A stretch of DNA of 64,000 nt, taken from Rhodoferax sp. GTDB taxonomy: Bacteria > Pseudomonadota > Gammaproteobacteria > Burkholderiales > Burkholderiaceae_C. The stretch spans positions 107,667 to 171,666 of the forward strand of contig NZ_JANXMU010000007.1 of assembly GCF_025354435.1 (NCBI RefSeq). The letters run 5' to 3'. Shown here one piece after another: positions 31,270 to 39,069 of the stretch (the first letter of the stretch is position 1; the number at the start of each line of letters is the position of its first letter). The notes under the pieces are model-generated. The model made no database searches, was not told where the DNA came from, and saw only the letters and a list, made by a program, of their open reading frames with translations. Made by a program: the position numbers and the translations under genes.

Positions 31270-32940
31270 TTATTGCGTTTCCAGGGTGAAGGACGCGTCT
31301 ACCTTTTGCTGCGCATTGGCCGTGCTGGGCAGGCCCATGAGCTGGTAGGCCATGTGCCGCAGGTACAGCGTAGTGTTGCCATACCACTGCAGCGACACCA
31401 TGTTGCCGTCACCATTCAGCGCCGGAACTTTGCGGAAGGTGGCGTCACTTTTGAAGGTGGTGGTGTCTTCCAGCGGGTCCACCCAGGTCAGGTGGTGTTT
31501 GTCGGCCGTGGCAATCCAGCCCAGACCCACGCTGCGGTTCGCCTGGGTCAGGCTGCCGCCCGTGGGCCAACGGGTGGGGTTGGCGCTGTCGATGCGCAGG
31601 TAGCGGCCGGGGAAGCCGGTGGCCTCGAAAGACACCAGGTTCGGGTCGGTAGGATCGGCCAGACCGGGGGCAGCACGCCATTTGAAGTCGGTGGGCAGTT
31701 GCCCATTGTTGGTGTCGTTCAGCGTGGTGATCATGCCGTGGAACCAGGCATGGGCTGCGTAGAACGGCACACCGCCTTCGGAGTAGGTGGTCTTGATGCG
31801 GGTGCTGACCACCGGCACCGTCACGCCGTAGGTGGCCTTCAAGGCATCCAGCTGCGCCTGGGTCACGCGCACGGTATTGGCGTGGCGCACACCTTCTGGC
31901 AGCTTGAAGTCAACGCCATTGGTCAGCTTGGTCCAGGTGGCGGGGTCAGCGTCGAGGTTGGTGGTGGTCCAGCAGCCGAAAACACCGCCGTTGCCGTAGT
32001 AGTCGGCGTAGATGTACCACTTCTGCTGCCCCGGAATCTTGATGACCAGCGGCCCCTCGGTACCTTGCATCGTGCCCTGGTTGGTACCGCGCGTCAGGTA
32101 GTTGGGCGAGATGCGGGTGAAAGAGCCTGCCACCAGGCCTGCACCCGACGACTTGGCCACCTGGATGTCCTTGCCGCTACCGGTTTCGTCTTTGTAGAAC
32201 AGGTAGTTGTGTCCGTTGTAGGGCACCACGGTCGCATCAATTTCGTCGTAGCCGGGGTCAAACAAGACCTCGGGCGTGGGGTTGACCAGGCTGTTGAAAT
32301 CCTTGGTGTAGCTGACATACGTGCGGCCCCGGTCGGCATTGCCCGACCAGACAATCGCGTATTTGCGGCGGTCGGGGTCGTAGTAGGACTCTGGCGCCCA
32401 GGCATGGGGCTGGGTGTTGGCCCCCAGCGTGCTGGCCATGGTCAAAAACCGGGGGTTGGTGAAGGTGATCAGATCGTCCGAATCGGCCACAAAGATGCGC
32501 GAACTGGGCCGGTTCCAGTAGTTGGAATCGTTGACCGCCAGCGTCCAGTCGGTAGCGATGTAGACAAACTTGCCGTCGTTCTTGCGCAGGATGTAGGGGT
32601 CGCGGATGTGGCCGGAGCCGTTGATCCCCTGGACTGTGGTGGGGGCCTGGTACACCGGTTTGCCAGCGTTCAAACCGCTCCAGTTCAGCCCATCGGTGCT
32701 GAAAGCGAGGTGCAGGGAATCGTTCGCCAGGTCCTGGTTAGGACCAAAGTAGCTCATCACCCAGGCCACCGAGTTGTCGGGACTGGTGTCGGGTGGAATG
32801 TCTCCGGCTCCCGCCTTGGCGGTCAACAAGGTCGTTGTGCTGGCCAGTCCGTCCGATCCACCTCCGCCACAAGCGGAGAGAAGCGACACAGCGGCAACCA
32901 CGATCGCACTGGCTTTTGCCAGGTTTTTCAATAAAGCCAT
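31270..32940 (-). CDS. GH43 family glycoside hydrolase lipoprotein with C-terminal AbfB/CBM42 domain
   Basis: The 556-residue secreted protein starts with a lipoprotein signal ending LLSACGGGG, so it is probably membrane-anchored in the outer envelope. The five-bladed propeller of GH43 is supported by GHIRDPYILR (conserved RDP), HAWAPESYYD and GTEGPLVIK, which hold the expected acidic residues. From about residue 395 a beta-trefoil follows, with SFEATGFPGRYLRID near 433, characteristic of AbfB arabinose-binding domains (CBM42). The combination suggests arabinofuranosidase or arabinan-degrading activity. The AT-rich region upstream is the only gene-free stretch above 300 bp in the window. Confidence 0.85.
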   Translation of the reverse strand: MALLKNLAKASAIVVAAVSLLSACGGGGSDGLASTTTLLTAKAGAGDIPPDTSPDNSVAWVMSYFGPNQDLANDSLHLAFSTDGLNWSGLNAGKPVYQAPTTVQGINGSGHIRDPYILRKNDGKFVYIATDWTLAVNDSNYWNRPSSRIFVADSDDLITFTNPRFLTMASTLGANTQPHAWAPESYYDPDRRKYAIVWSGNADRGRTYVSYTKDFNSLVNPTPEVLFDPGYDEIDATVVPYNGHNYLFYKDETGSGKDIQVAKSSGAGLVAGSFTRISPNYLTRGTNQGTMQGTEGPLVIKIPGQQKWYIYADYYGNGGVFGCWTTTNLDADPATWTKLTNGVDFKLPEGVRHANTVRVTQAQLDALKATYGVTVPVVSTRIKTTYSEGGVPFYAAHAWFHGMITTLNDTNNGQLPTDFKWRAAPGLADPTDPNLVSFEATGFPGRYLRIDSANPTRWPTGGSLTQANRSVGLGWIATADKHHLTWVDPLEDTTTFKSDATFRKVPALNGDGNMVSLQWYGNTTLYLRHMAYQLMGLPSTANAQQKVDASFTLETQ

Positions 32941-33314
32941 GGTGAATATGCTCTTTCTGATGGGGGATAAATAAACGTCCTTGTGGTCAAAAATGGTTTT
33001 TTAAAAGCCAGTGGATAGACCCTGGCGCGAACCCACACGCGGCGGGTGCTTGCTTGAATGCTGCATGGCGAATGTCTCCTCATAGTTTTATGGCGCGCCG
33101 ATCTGGGGTAGATATGGCTACGGGGAGTGGATGGTATGTAAATTTATGATGTTTATCTAATATAGATTGGGGTATATTCGATATACAAATTGGCATTGAT
33201 GTATACCCTGTAAGAACTTACCCTGTTAATACAAACCCGGGTGGAGTCTGCAAAGTTTTTGAATCTCTCCACCCTGCCGCCGCGATCAGCTGCAAAATTG
33301 GGCGGCCATTTTTC
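32941..33314. promoter_or_regulatory. AT-rich divergent regulatory region between GH43 and NRAMP-like genes
   Basis: This 374 bp has no convincing gene. It becomes very AT-rich from about 33090. GTATAT-TCG-ATATAC (33172-33186) is an inverted repeat, and GGGTATA (33170-33176) with TATACCC (33202-33208) is a second, wider one. Both divergent genes could be controlled from here. No promoter hexamers are clear enough to mark. Confidence 0.5.
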
Positions 33315-34613
33315 ATGGATAAATCTACACAAATGAACCCACCCACAGGGGTTAATGCAGCCAAAGCCGAAAAATCTTGGTTGAAAAAACTAGGGCCCGG
33401 CCTGATTACGGGCGCAGCCGATGACGACCCCAGTGGCATTGCCACCTATTCGCAAGCGGGTGCGCAATTTGGCTTCAATATGCTGTGGACGGTTTTATTT
33501 ACCTATCCCTTGATGGTGGGCATCCAAATCGTCAGCGCCAGAATTGGCCGGGTGAGTGGCCACGGCTTGGCCACCAATATCCGGCGGCATTATCCTGCGT
33601 GGCTTTTGTACAGCGTGGTGGGGCTATTGCTGATTGCCAATACGATTAATATCGCCGCGGATGTTTCCGCCATGGGCGAAGCCTTGAAGCTGATTGTGGG
33701 TGGGCCGGCACAGCTATACGCCATTGGGTTTGGCATTATCTCTTTGCTGCTACAGGTGTTTATCCCGTACCGGCGTTATGTGCGTATTTTGAAATGGCTG
33801 ACACTGGCTTTATTGGCCTACGTGGCCACAGCATTTGCCGTGCATACCCCTTGGTTGCAGGTATTTGCCAAAGCCGTGTTTCCCCAAATGTCGTGGAAGC
33901 CCGAGTACGTCACCACCGTGGTGGCGGTGTTTGGCACCACCATCAGCCCGTATCTGTTTTTTTGGCAGGCATCGCAGGAAGTAGAAGAACAACTGGCCGA
34001 CCCCGAGGCCCGGCCATTGATTAGCGCGCCAGAGCAGGCGGCCGCCAATTTAAGACGCATCAAAATAGACACGTACATGGGTATGGGATTTTCGAATCTG
34101 GTGGCTTTTTTTATTATCTTGACCACGGCCGTCACCTTGAACCTGCATGGCATCACCGATATCCAAACCTCGGCACAAGCCGCCACCGCATTGCGCCCAA
34201 TTGCCGGGGATTTCGCCTTCTTGCTATTCAGCGCAGGCATTATTGGCACCGGGCTGCTGGCGATTCCCGTTTTGGCCGGATCTTCCGCTTATGCCATGGC
34301 CGGTGCATTCCAGTGGAAAAACAGCCTGGAACGTGCGCCAATGGAGGCCCAACGCTTCTACGCAATTATTGCGGTATCCACCGTCATTGGCATCGCACTT
34401 GGATTTACGCCCATGGACCCGATCAAGGCCCTGTACTGGAGCGCGGTGATCAACGGGGTTATTTCCGTCCCGATTATGTTTGTGATGATGTTGATGGCTG
34501 TGCGGCCGGAAATTATGGGGAAGTTTGTAATTTCAACCCCCTTGAAGCTGCTGGGTTGGCTGGCCACGCTGATGATGGCCTTAGCCGTTTTGGCCATGTT
34601 TTTGACCATGTAG
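33315..34613 (+). CDS. NRAMP-related divalent metal transporter, noncanonical binding site
   Basis: The 432-residue protein has about eleven membrane segments. The first holds GAADDDPSGIATYSQAG where canonical NRAMP proteins have DPGN. The sixth holds GTTISPYLFFWQASQ where they have the MPH motif. The Asn and Met metal ligands of Mn/Fe transporters are therefore replaced, as in NRAMP-related subgroups proposed to carry other ions such as magnesium. Substrate cannot be assigned. The base composition is visibly less GC-rich than neighbours (about 52 % in 33601-33660 by hand count), suggesting transfer. It has its own AT-rich upstream region and a strong hairpin downstream. Confidence 0.85.
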   Translation: MDKSTQMNPPTGVNAAKAEKSWLKKLGPGLITGAADDDPSGIATYSQAGAQFGFNMLWTVLFTYPLMVGIQIVSARIGRVSGHGLATNIRRHYPAWLLYSVVGLLLIANTINIAADVSAMGEALKLIVGGPAQLYAIGFGIISLLLQVFIPYRRYVRILKWLTLALLAYVATAFAVHTPWLQVFAKAVFPQMSWKPEYVTTVVAVFGTTISPYLFFWQASQEVEEQLADPEARPLISAPEQAAANLRRIKIDTYMGMGFSNLVAFFIILTTAVTLNLHGITDIQTSAQAATALRPIAGDFAFLLFSAGIIGTGLLAIPVLAGSSAYAMAGAFQWKNSLERAPMEAQRFYAIIAVSTVIGIALGFTPMDPIKALYWSAVINGVISVPIMFVMMLMAVRPEIMGKFVISTPLKLLGWLATLMMALAVLAMFLTM

Positions 34614-34629
34614 GCCTGGCACCTTCAAT

Positions 34630-34692
34630 GCTATTAAATAAATAGCTTCTAGCGTAGATACCACCTACGCTAGAGGCATATTTTCTATAAAT
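34630..34692. repeat. Two-hairpin palindromic repeat, copy 9, with 10 bp stem
   Basis: TCTAGCGTAG (34648-34657) and CTACGCTAGA (34665-34674) form a perfect 10 bp stem with a 7 bp loop, followed by GGCATATTTTC. GCTATTAAATAAATAGC (34631 onward) is the second stem. It lies between the convergent NRAMP-like and aminotransferase genes and is the best terminator-like copy. Confidence 0.85.
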
Positions 34693-34713
34693 TTAAACCG
34701 GCTGCAGGGCGGC

Positions 34714-35934
34714 TTACAGCGCCTGCGCCAGGCGCGCAATGCCCTCTTCGATCTTCTCCACACCCACAGTGGCAAAGCTCAGGCGCAGCGTAGAGACATC
34801 GGCATCGTGCGCAAAGAACGGCGCGCCAGGTACAAAGGCCACCAGCTTCTCAATCGCGCGCTTGGCAAATGCACTGGCATCGCGCCCCTCGGTCAGGCGG
34901 GCCCAAAAGAACATGCCACCTTGCGGGGCGTTGAAGGTGATGGCGCTCCCCAGTTCGCGCTGCAGCGATGCAGCCATCACCCGGGCGCGCTCGGCGTAGG
35001 TGGTGCGCACCACGGCCAGCGCAGCGTCCAGACGGTTGAGCGTGAGGTAGTGGGCGGCGGTGGCCTGGGTCAGGTTGCTGGTGTGGGCATCGCTGAATTG
35101 TTTGCACATGGTGGCGGCGGCCAGCATGGCGGGCGGGGCAATCATCCAGCCCACGCGCAGGCCGGGGCTCAAAATTTTGCTCATCGAACCGCAGTGCACC
35201 AGCCATTCGCGGCTGCCGGGCACGCCGTCGCTCAGGGCCAGCATGCTGGGGGGTGGCGGCTGGTCGAAGTACAGCTCTCCGTAGGGGTCGTCTTCGACGA
35301 TCAGGGTCTGGGTGCGCACCGCTATTTCGAGGATGCGCTTGCGCCGCTCCAGGCTCAGCGTGGCCCCGCTGGGGTTGCCAAAGGTGGGGATCAGGTAGAC
35401 CAGTTTGGGCTTGTGCTGGTCGATGAGCTTTTCCAGCGCGTCCACGTCCACGCCATCTGCATCGATGGGCGCACCGATAAGCTTGGCACCGTACAGGCGG
35501 AAGCACTGGATGGTGGCCAAAAAGGTGGGCGCTTCGACGATCACCGTGTCACCGGGGTTGATCATGGTTTTGGCCACCAGGTCCAGCGCTTGCTGGCTGC
35601 CGGTGGTGACGATCAGGCCGTCCGGGGCGACGGTTGCGCCCTTGTTGCCCATGAAGCGGCTGAGCTGTTCACGCAGCGGATTGAAGCCTTCGGTGGCACC
35701 GTACTGCAGCACCGGGCCGGGGTTGTTGGCCAGCACGGCGGCGGTGGATGCAGCAATGCCTTCCACATCGAACAGCGCCGGGTCGGGGAAACCGCCCGCG
35801 AAGCTGATGATGCCGGGCGTGCCCAGCAGCTTGAAGAGCTCGCGAATGGCCGAGGTTTCGACATTCTGGAGACGGTCGGCAAACGGTAAAGAAACAGGCA
35901 ATGGCATAGGGATGTACTCGCTTTCGGGGGTCAT
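34714..35934 (-). CDS. PLP-dependent aminotransferase, class I/II (LysN/2-aminoadipate-type)
   Basis: The 406-residue fold-type I enzyme starts with SAIRELFKLLGTPGIISFAGGFPD, a hallmark of the 2-aminoadipate/LysN and MocR-domain aminotransferases. The PLP lysine is in GSMSKILSPGLRVGW, and the PLP-binding Asp/Tyr segment is PKLVYLIPTFGNPSG. No N-terminal DNA-binding domain is attached. The substrate is probably a hydrophobic or acidic amino acid; it cannot be fixed from sequence. ATG 35934 is used; ATG 35907 (MPLPVSLPFAD) is an equally plausible start. Confidence 0.85.
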   Translation of the reverse strand: MTPESEYIPMPLPVSLPFADRLQNVETSAIRELFKLLGTPGIISFAGGFPDPALFDVEGIAASTAAVLANNPGPVLQYGATEGFNPLREQLSRFMGNKGATVAPDGLIVTTGSQQALDLVAKTMINPGDTVIVEAPTFLATIQCFRLYGAKLIGAPIDADGVDVDALEKLIDQHKPKLVYLIPTFGNPSGATLSLERRKRILEIAVRTQTLIVEDDPYGELYFDQPPPPSMLALSDGVPGSREWLVHCGSMSKILSPGLRVGWMIAPPAMLAAATMCKQFSDAHTSNLTQATAAHYLTLNRLDAALAVVRTTYAERARVMAASLQRELGSAITFNAPQGGMFFWARLTEGRDASAFAKRAIEKLVAFVPGAPFFAHDADVSTLRLSFATVGVEKIEEGIARLAQAL

Positions 35935-36066
35935 TGTCGCCAATCCGAGCACGGCTGTTCTGGACCGGTGCAATGCGGGCTTTACACACCCAAAAGCGGC
36001 CCATAAATGGTTCAGAATAGCGTCGGATGTAACCAATTAATTCAAATCTCAACCACAGGACGCCCC

Positions 36067-36867
36067 ATGCCCGACATCGCCGTATTTTTTCAAACGGTCA
36101 AGTTGCCCGTCATGTCCGAAGTTGCGCATGCGCTGATCCGCACGCTGAACGACGACGACGCGACCGGCCCGCAGGTGGCGGCCATCATCGCCAAGGACTC
36201 GACGCTCACCGCCAAGCTTTTGCGGCTGGCCAACAGCGCCAGTTTTGGCCTGAGCCGCAGCGTGAGTTCACTGGACGATGCCATCAGCCTGGTGGGCATA
36301 GGCCGCGTGCGCACGCTGGGCCTGGCGGCATCCATGGGCGATGCGTTTCCGGTGGTGGATGGCCTGAGCCGCACCGAGTTCTGGCGCAGTTGCATGGTGA
36401 GTGCGGGTTACGCGCAGTGGCTGGCGGCCCACCTGGGGCTGGACGGCAGCGAGGCCTGGCTGGCCAGCATGATGGTGCGGCTGGGCGAGCTGATGATTGC
36501 CCAGGTACAGCCCGCCAGCCTGGCCGAGATTGAAAAACTGCCGCACCAGCCCGGTGGACGCTGGGAACGTGAGCAACGCCTGATTGGCTTTAGCGAAGGC
36601 CAGATTACCGCCGAACTGGCCCGCCGCTGGAACTTCCCCGCCGAGATCGTGCGGGCGCTGGACACCTCGTCCGACCCCATGGAAGCCAAGCCCTTCAACC
36701 GGCTGGGCGGTATCGTCCACCTGGCCATGCTGCTGGCCGACATGCCGCCCGGTGGCCCCGAAATGCTGGACGGCCTGCCCGAGGAAGTGGTGAAGAAGCT
36801 GCAGCTCAACCCCGAGTGGATGCGCACCAAGTTCCCCCTGCCCGACACGTTTATTCAAGTTAATTGA
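36067..36867 (+). CDS. HDOD domain protein
   Basis: The 266-residue protein is a stand-alone HDOD domain: LPVMSEVAHALI, IIAKDSTLTAKLLRLANSA and the DDAISLVGIGRVRTLGLA segment are the usual helices. The metal-binding His-Asp pair of true HD phosphohydrolases is absent, so it is expected to act through protein-protein contacts in signalling. ATG 36067 follows a CAGGA ribosome-binding site. It is divergent from the aminotransferase gene and 19 bp before nth. Confidence 0.88.
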   Translation: MPDIAVFFQTVKLPVMSEVAHALIRTLNDDDATGPQVAAIIAKDSTLTAKLLRLANSASFGLSRSVSSLDDAISLVGIGRVRTLGLAASMGDAFPVVDGLSRTEFWRSCMVSAGYAQWLAAHLGLDGSEAWLASMMVRLGELMIAQVQPASLAEIEKLPHQPGGRWEREQRLIGFSEGQITAELARRWNFPAEIVRALDTSSDPMEAKPFNRLGGIVHLAMLLADMPPGGPEMLDGLPEEVVKKLQLNPEWMRTKFPLPDTFIQVN

Positions 36868-36886
36868 TCTGGGGTGTAATCCCGGC

Positions 36887-37531
36887 ATGAAACGCGAAGC
36901 TATTGCCGGATTTTTTGCCACCCTCCAGGCCGCCAACCCGATGCCGGTGACCGAGCTGGAGTACACCAGTGTGTTCGAGCTGCTCACTGCTGTGTTGCTG
37001 TCGGCCCAAGCCACCGACGTGGGGGTCAACAAGGCCACGCGCCGCCTGTTCCCGGTAGCCAACACACCGCAGGCCATATTGGACCTGGGGCTGGACGGGC
37101 TGGAGGGCTATATCAAGACCATCGGCCTGTACCACAGCAAGGCCAAGCACCTGCTGCAAACCTGTCAGATGCTGGTGCAACTGCACGGCGGCACCGTGCC
37201 GCGCACCCGCGAGGCGCTGGAGGCCCTGCCCGGCGTGGGCCGCAAAACCGCCAATGTGGTGCTAAACGTCGCCTTTGGCGAGCCCACCATGGCGGTGGAC
37301 ACGCACATCTTTCGCCTGGGCAACCGCACCGGGCTAGCACCGGGCAAAACCCCGCTGGATGTAGAAAAAGGCTTGCTCAAACGCATTCCGCCCGCCTACA
37401 TGGTGGATGCACACCACTGGCTGATCCTGCATGGTCGCTACGTCTGCCAGGCCCGCAAACCGCTGTGCTGGCAGTGCGGCGTAGCGCAGTTTTGCGACTT
37501 TCAGCCCAAGACGGTGGCGGCTACAGGCTGA
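36887..37531 (+). CDS. nth: Endonuclease III
   Basis: This 214-residue base-excision repair enzyme removes oxidised pyrimidines and cleaves abasic sites. The helix-hairpin-helix LPGVGRKTANVV contains the catalytic lysine, VDTHIFR the catalytic aspartate, and the C-terminal CQARKPLCWQCGVAQFC gives the C-x6-C-x2-C-x5-C 4Fe-4S cluster. The 3' end overlaps the convergent diguanylate cyclase gene by 31 bp. Confidence 0.97.
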   Translation: MKREAIAGFFATLQAANPMPVTELEYTSVFELLTAVLLSAQATDVGVNKATRRLFPVANTPQAILDLGLDGLEGYIKTIGLYHSKAKHLLQTCQMLVQLHGGTVPRTREALEALPGVGRKTANVVLNVAFGEPTMAVDTHIFRLGNRTGLAPGKTPLDVEKGLLKRIPPAYMVDAHHWLILHGRYVCQARKPLCWQCGVAQFCDFQPKTVAATG

Positions 37532-39069
37532 ACGTTGGCGGCGGGTGGATGGGTTTCAAACAGCAGCAGCATCAGCCAACCGTCGCTGTACGAGGTTTCA
37601 AACAGATGGAACCAGCGTCCATCAACCATGTCCACCAAAAAATTGCGCTGGGGCTGGCTACGCCGCTTGCCGTCGGCCGCCCGCAGCCAAGCTTCGATGT
37701 CGTCGGTGGCAATGCGCGGGCCGACCTGGTGCAGGTAGCTGTTACGAATGATGTCGCGAAAATTCAGCGCATCCGGCGGCACAGCAAAGAGCTTGAGAAA
37801 GGCTGGATTGGCAGTTGCCAAGCGGTCAGAAGGGTCAAACAGCGCAAACGGGGCTTCAGAAATATCCAGGCCTGTCAGCAACTGGGAGACGCGCAACGGG
37901 TCGGTCAGTAGCGCCGGGGTGCTGTAGCTGGAGCGCGCAAATGTGGGCACCAGCGCCCCGGGCTGGGTGGCACCACCCTCTTCGCCCAACACCACCACGC
38001 AGTCACGGCCCCGGTGTTTGGCGCGGTACAGCATTTGGTCGGCCAGGCGCAGCCAGGCTTCTACATTGGGCACGTCGGCGGTCAGCTCGGCCACGCCAAA
38101 ACTGGCGGTGACCAGCGCGCCATCCAGCAGTTGCTGGGCGTGCAGGTCACGGCGCAGCCGGTCGAGAACATCGCGGGCGGCATCGGCCGAGGTCATGGGC
38201 AAGAGCACGCCGAATTCTTCTCCGCCGTAGCGGCCACAGACATCGGTTTCCCGCAGCACGCGGTTCAGAGCCGCGGCAAACCGGCAGATGGCCTGGTCGC
38301 CTGCGGCATGGCCATGCAGGTCGTTGATGCGTTTGAAGTGGTCCAAATCGGCCATCACCAATACAGCAGGCTGGCCCTGGCGGCGAAACCGCGCAAACTC
38401 GGCGCGCACCAGTTGCTCCCAGTGGCTGCGGTTGTACAGGCCCGACAAACCATCGTGCTGGCTTTGGTGCTCTAGCGCCAGGCTTTGTTGCTTCAGGCGG
38501 TGGATGGCCTTGCGCGCGATGTGGCTGATCAAAATTGGCTGGCAGACCAGCAGCGGCAGGCAGGCCAGTACCGTCCAACGGGCGGCATCCAGCTGAATAT
38601 GCAGGCCAAACAAGACCACGCCCAAGGCGATGCCCAGGGCCTGCAAGACCAGCCCGCGCACCACCAGACTCACACCGCCTCCGGCCATGGTGTCCATGCT
38701 CAACAGGCTCACCGCCAGCACACTGGGTAGCAAGTTTAACTGCATCAGCGCCATCCACACGCCGCCCAGAAAATGGTCGGCCAACAGGTTGCGGCGCTCG
38801 GCCTCGCGCGGGTTGGTGGCACGGCGGGCCAGCCACCAGGCCACATGGGGGCCCACAAAGCAATGCAACGCTGGGCCTATCCACATCCACGCCGGCGTGG
38901 CATTTTGGATGAATACGGCAGCGGTCATCACAAACCCCAGGGCCAGCCCGACCATGCGGGATAAGTAGCTGCGCCGGGCGAACCCCAAATGGTTCTGCAA
39001 TGCCTCCGGCGACGGGTCACGGGTCACGGTGGCCATAGTCTGTACGGCCTCAGGGTCCGGCATCGGCAT
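37501..39069 (-). CDS. MASE2-GGDEF-PAS diguanylate cyclase
   Basis: The 522-residue protein has an N-terminal set of membrane helices (about 50-195) resembling the MASE2 sensor, then a GGDEF domain with intact RYGGEEFGVLL, and a C-terminal PAS-like domain from about residue 400 (FALFDPSDRLATANPAFLKLF). It should make c-di-GMP from GTP. The PAS domain after rather than before the GGDEF is unusual. ATG 39069 or 39063 is likely; both overlap the upstream gene's stop (39050), implying coupled translation. Confidence 0.87.
   Translation of the reverse strand: MPMPDPEAVQTMATVTRDPSPEALQNHLGFARRSYLSRMVGLALGFVMTAAVFIQNATPAWMWIGPALHCFVGPHVAWWLARRATNPREAERRNLLADHFLGGVWMALMQLNLLPSVLAVSLLSMDTMAGGGVSLVVRGLVLQALGIALGVVLFGLHIQLDAARWTVLACLPLLVCQPILISHIARKAIHRLKQQSLALEHQSQHDGLSGLYNRSHWEQLVRAEFARFRRQGQPAVLVMADLDHFKRINDLHGHAAGDQAICRFAAALNRVLRETDVCGRYGGEEFGVLLPMTSADAARDVLDRLRRDLHAQQLLDGALVTASFGVAELTADVPNVEAWLRLADQMLYRAKHRGRDCVVVLGEEGGATQPGALVPTFARSSYSTPALLTDPLRVSQLLTGLDISEAPFALFDPSDRLATANPAFLKLFAVPPDALNFRDIIRNSYLHQVGPRIATDDIEAWLRAADGKRRSQPQRNFLVDMVDGRWFHLFETSYSDGWLMLLLFETHPPAANVQPVAATVLG

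Noticed and set aside
30991..32934. 647-codon plus-strand open frame opposite the GH43 gene
   Set aside because: It is the antisense shadow of a well-supported GH43/CBM42 gene, with low-complexity Gly/Val/His-rich translation and no recognisable domain.
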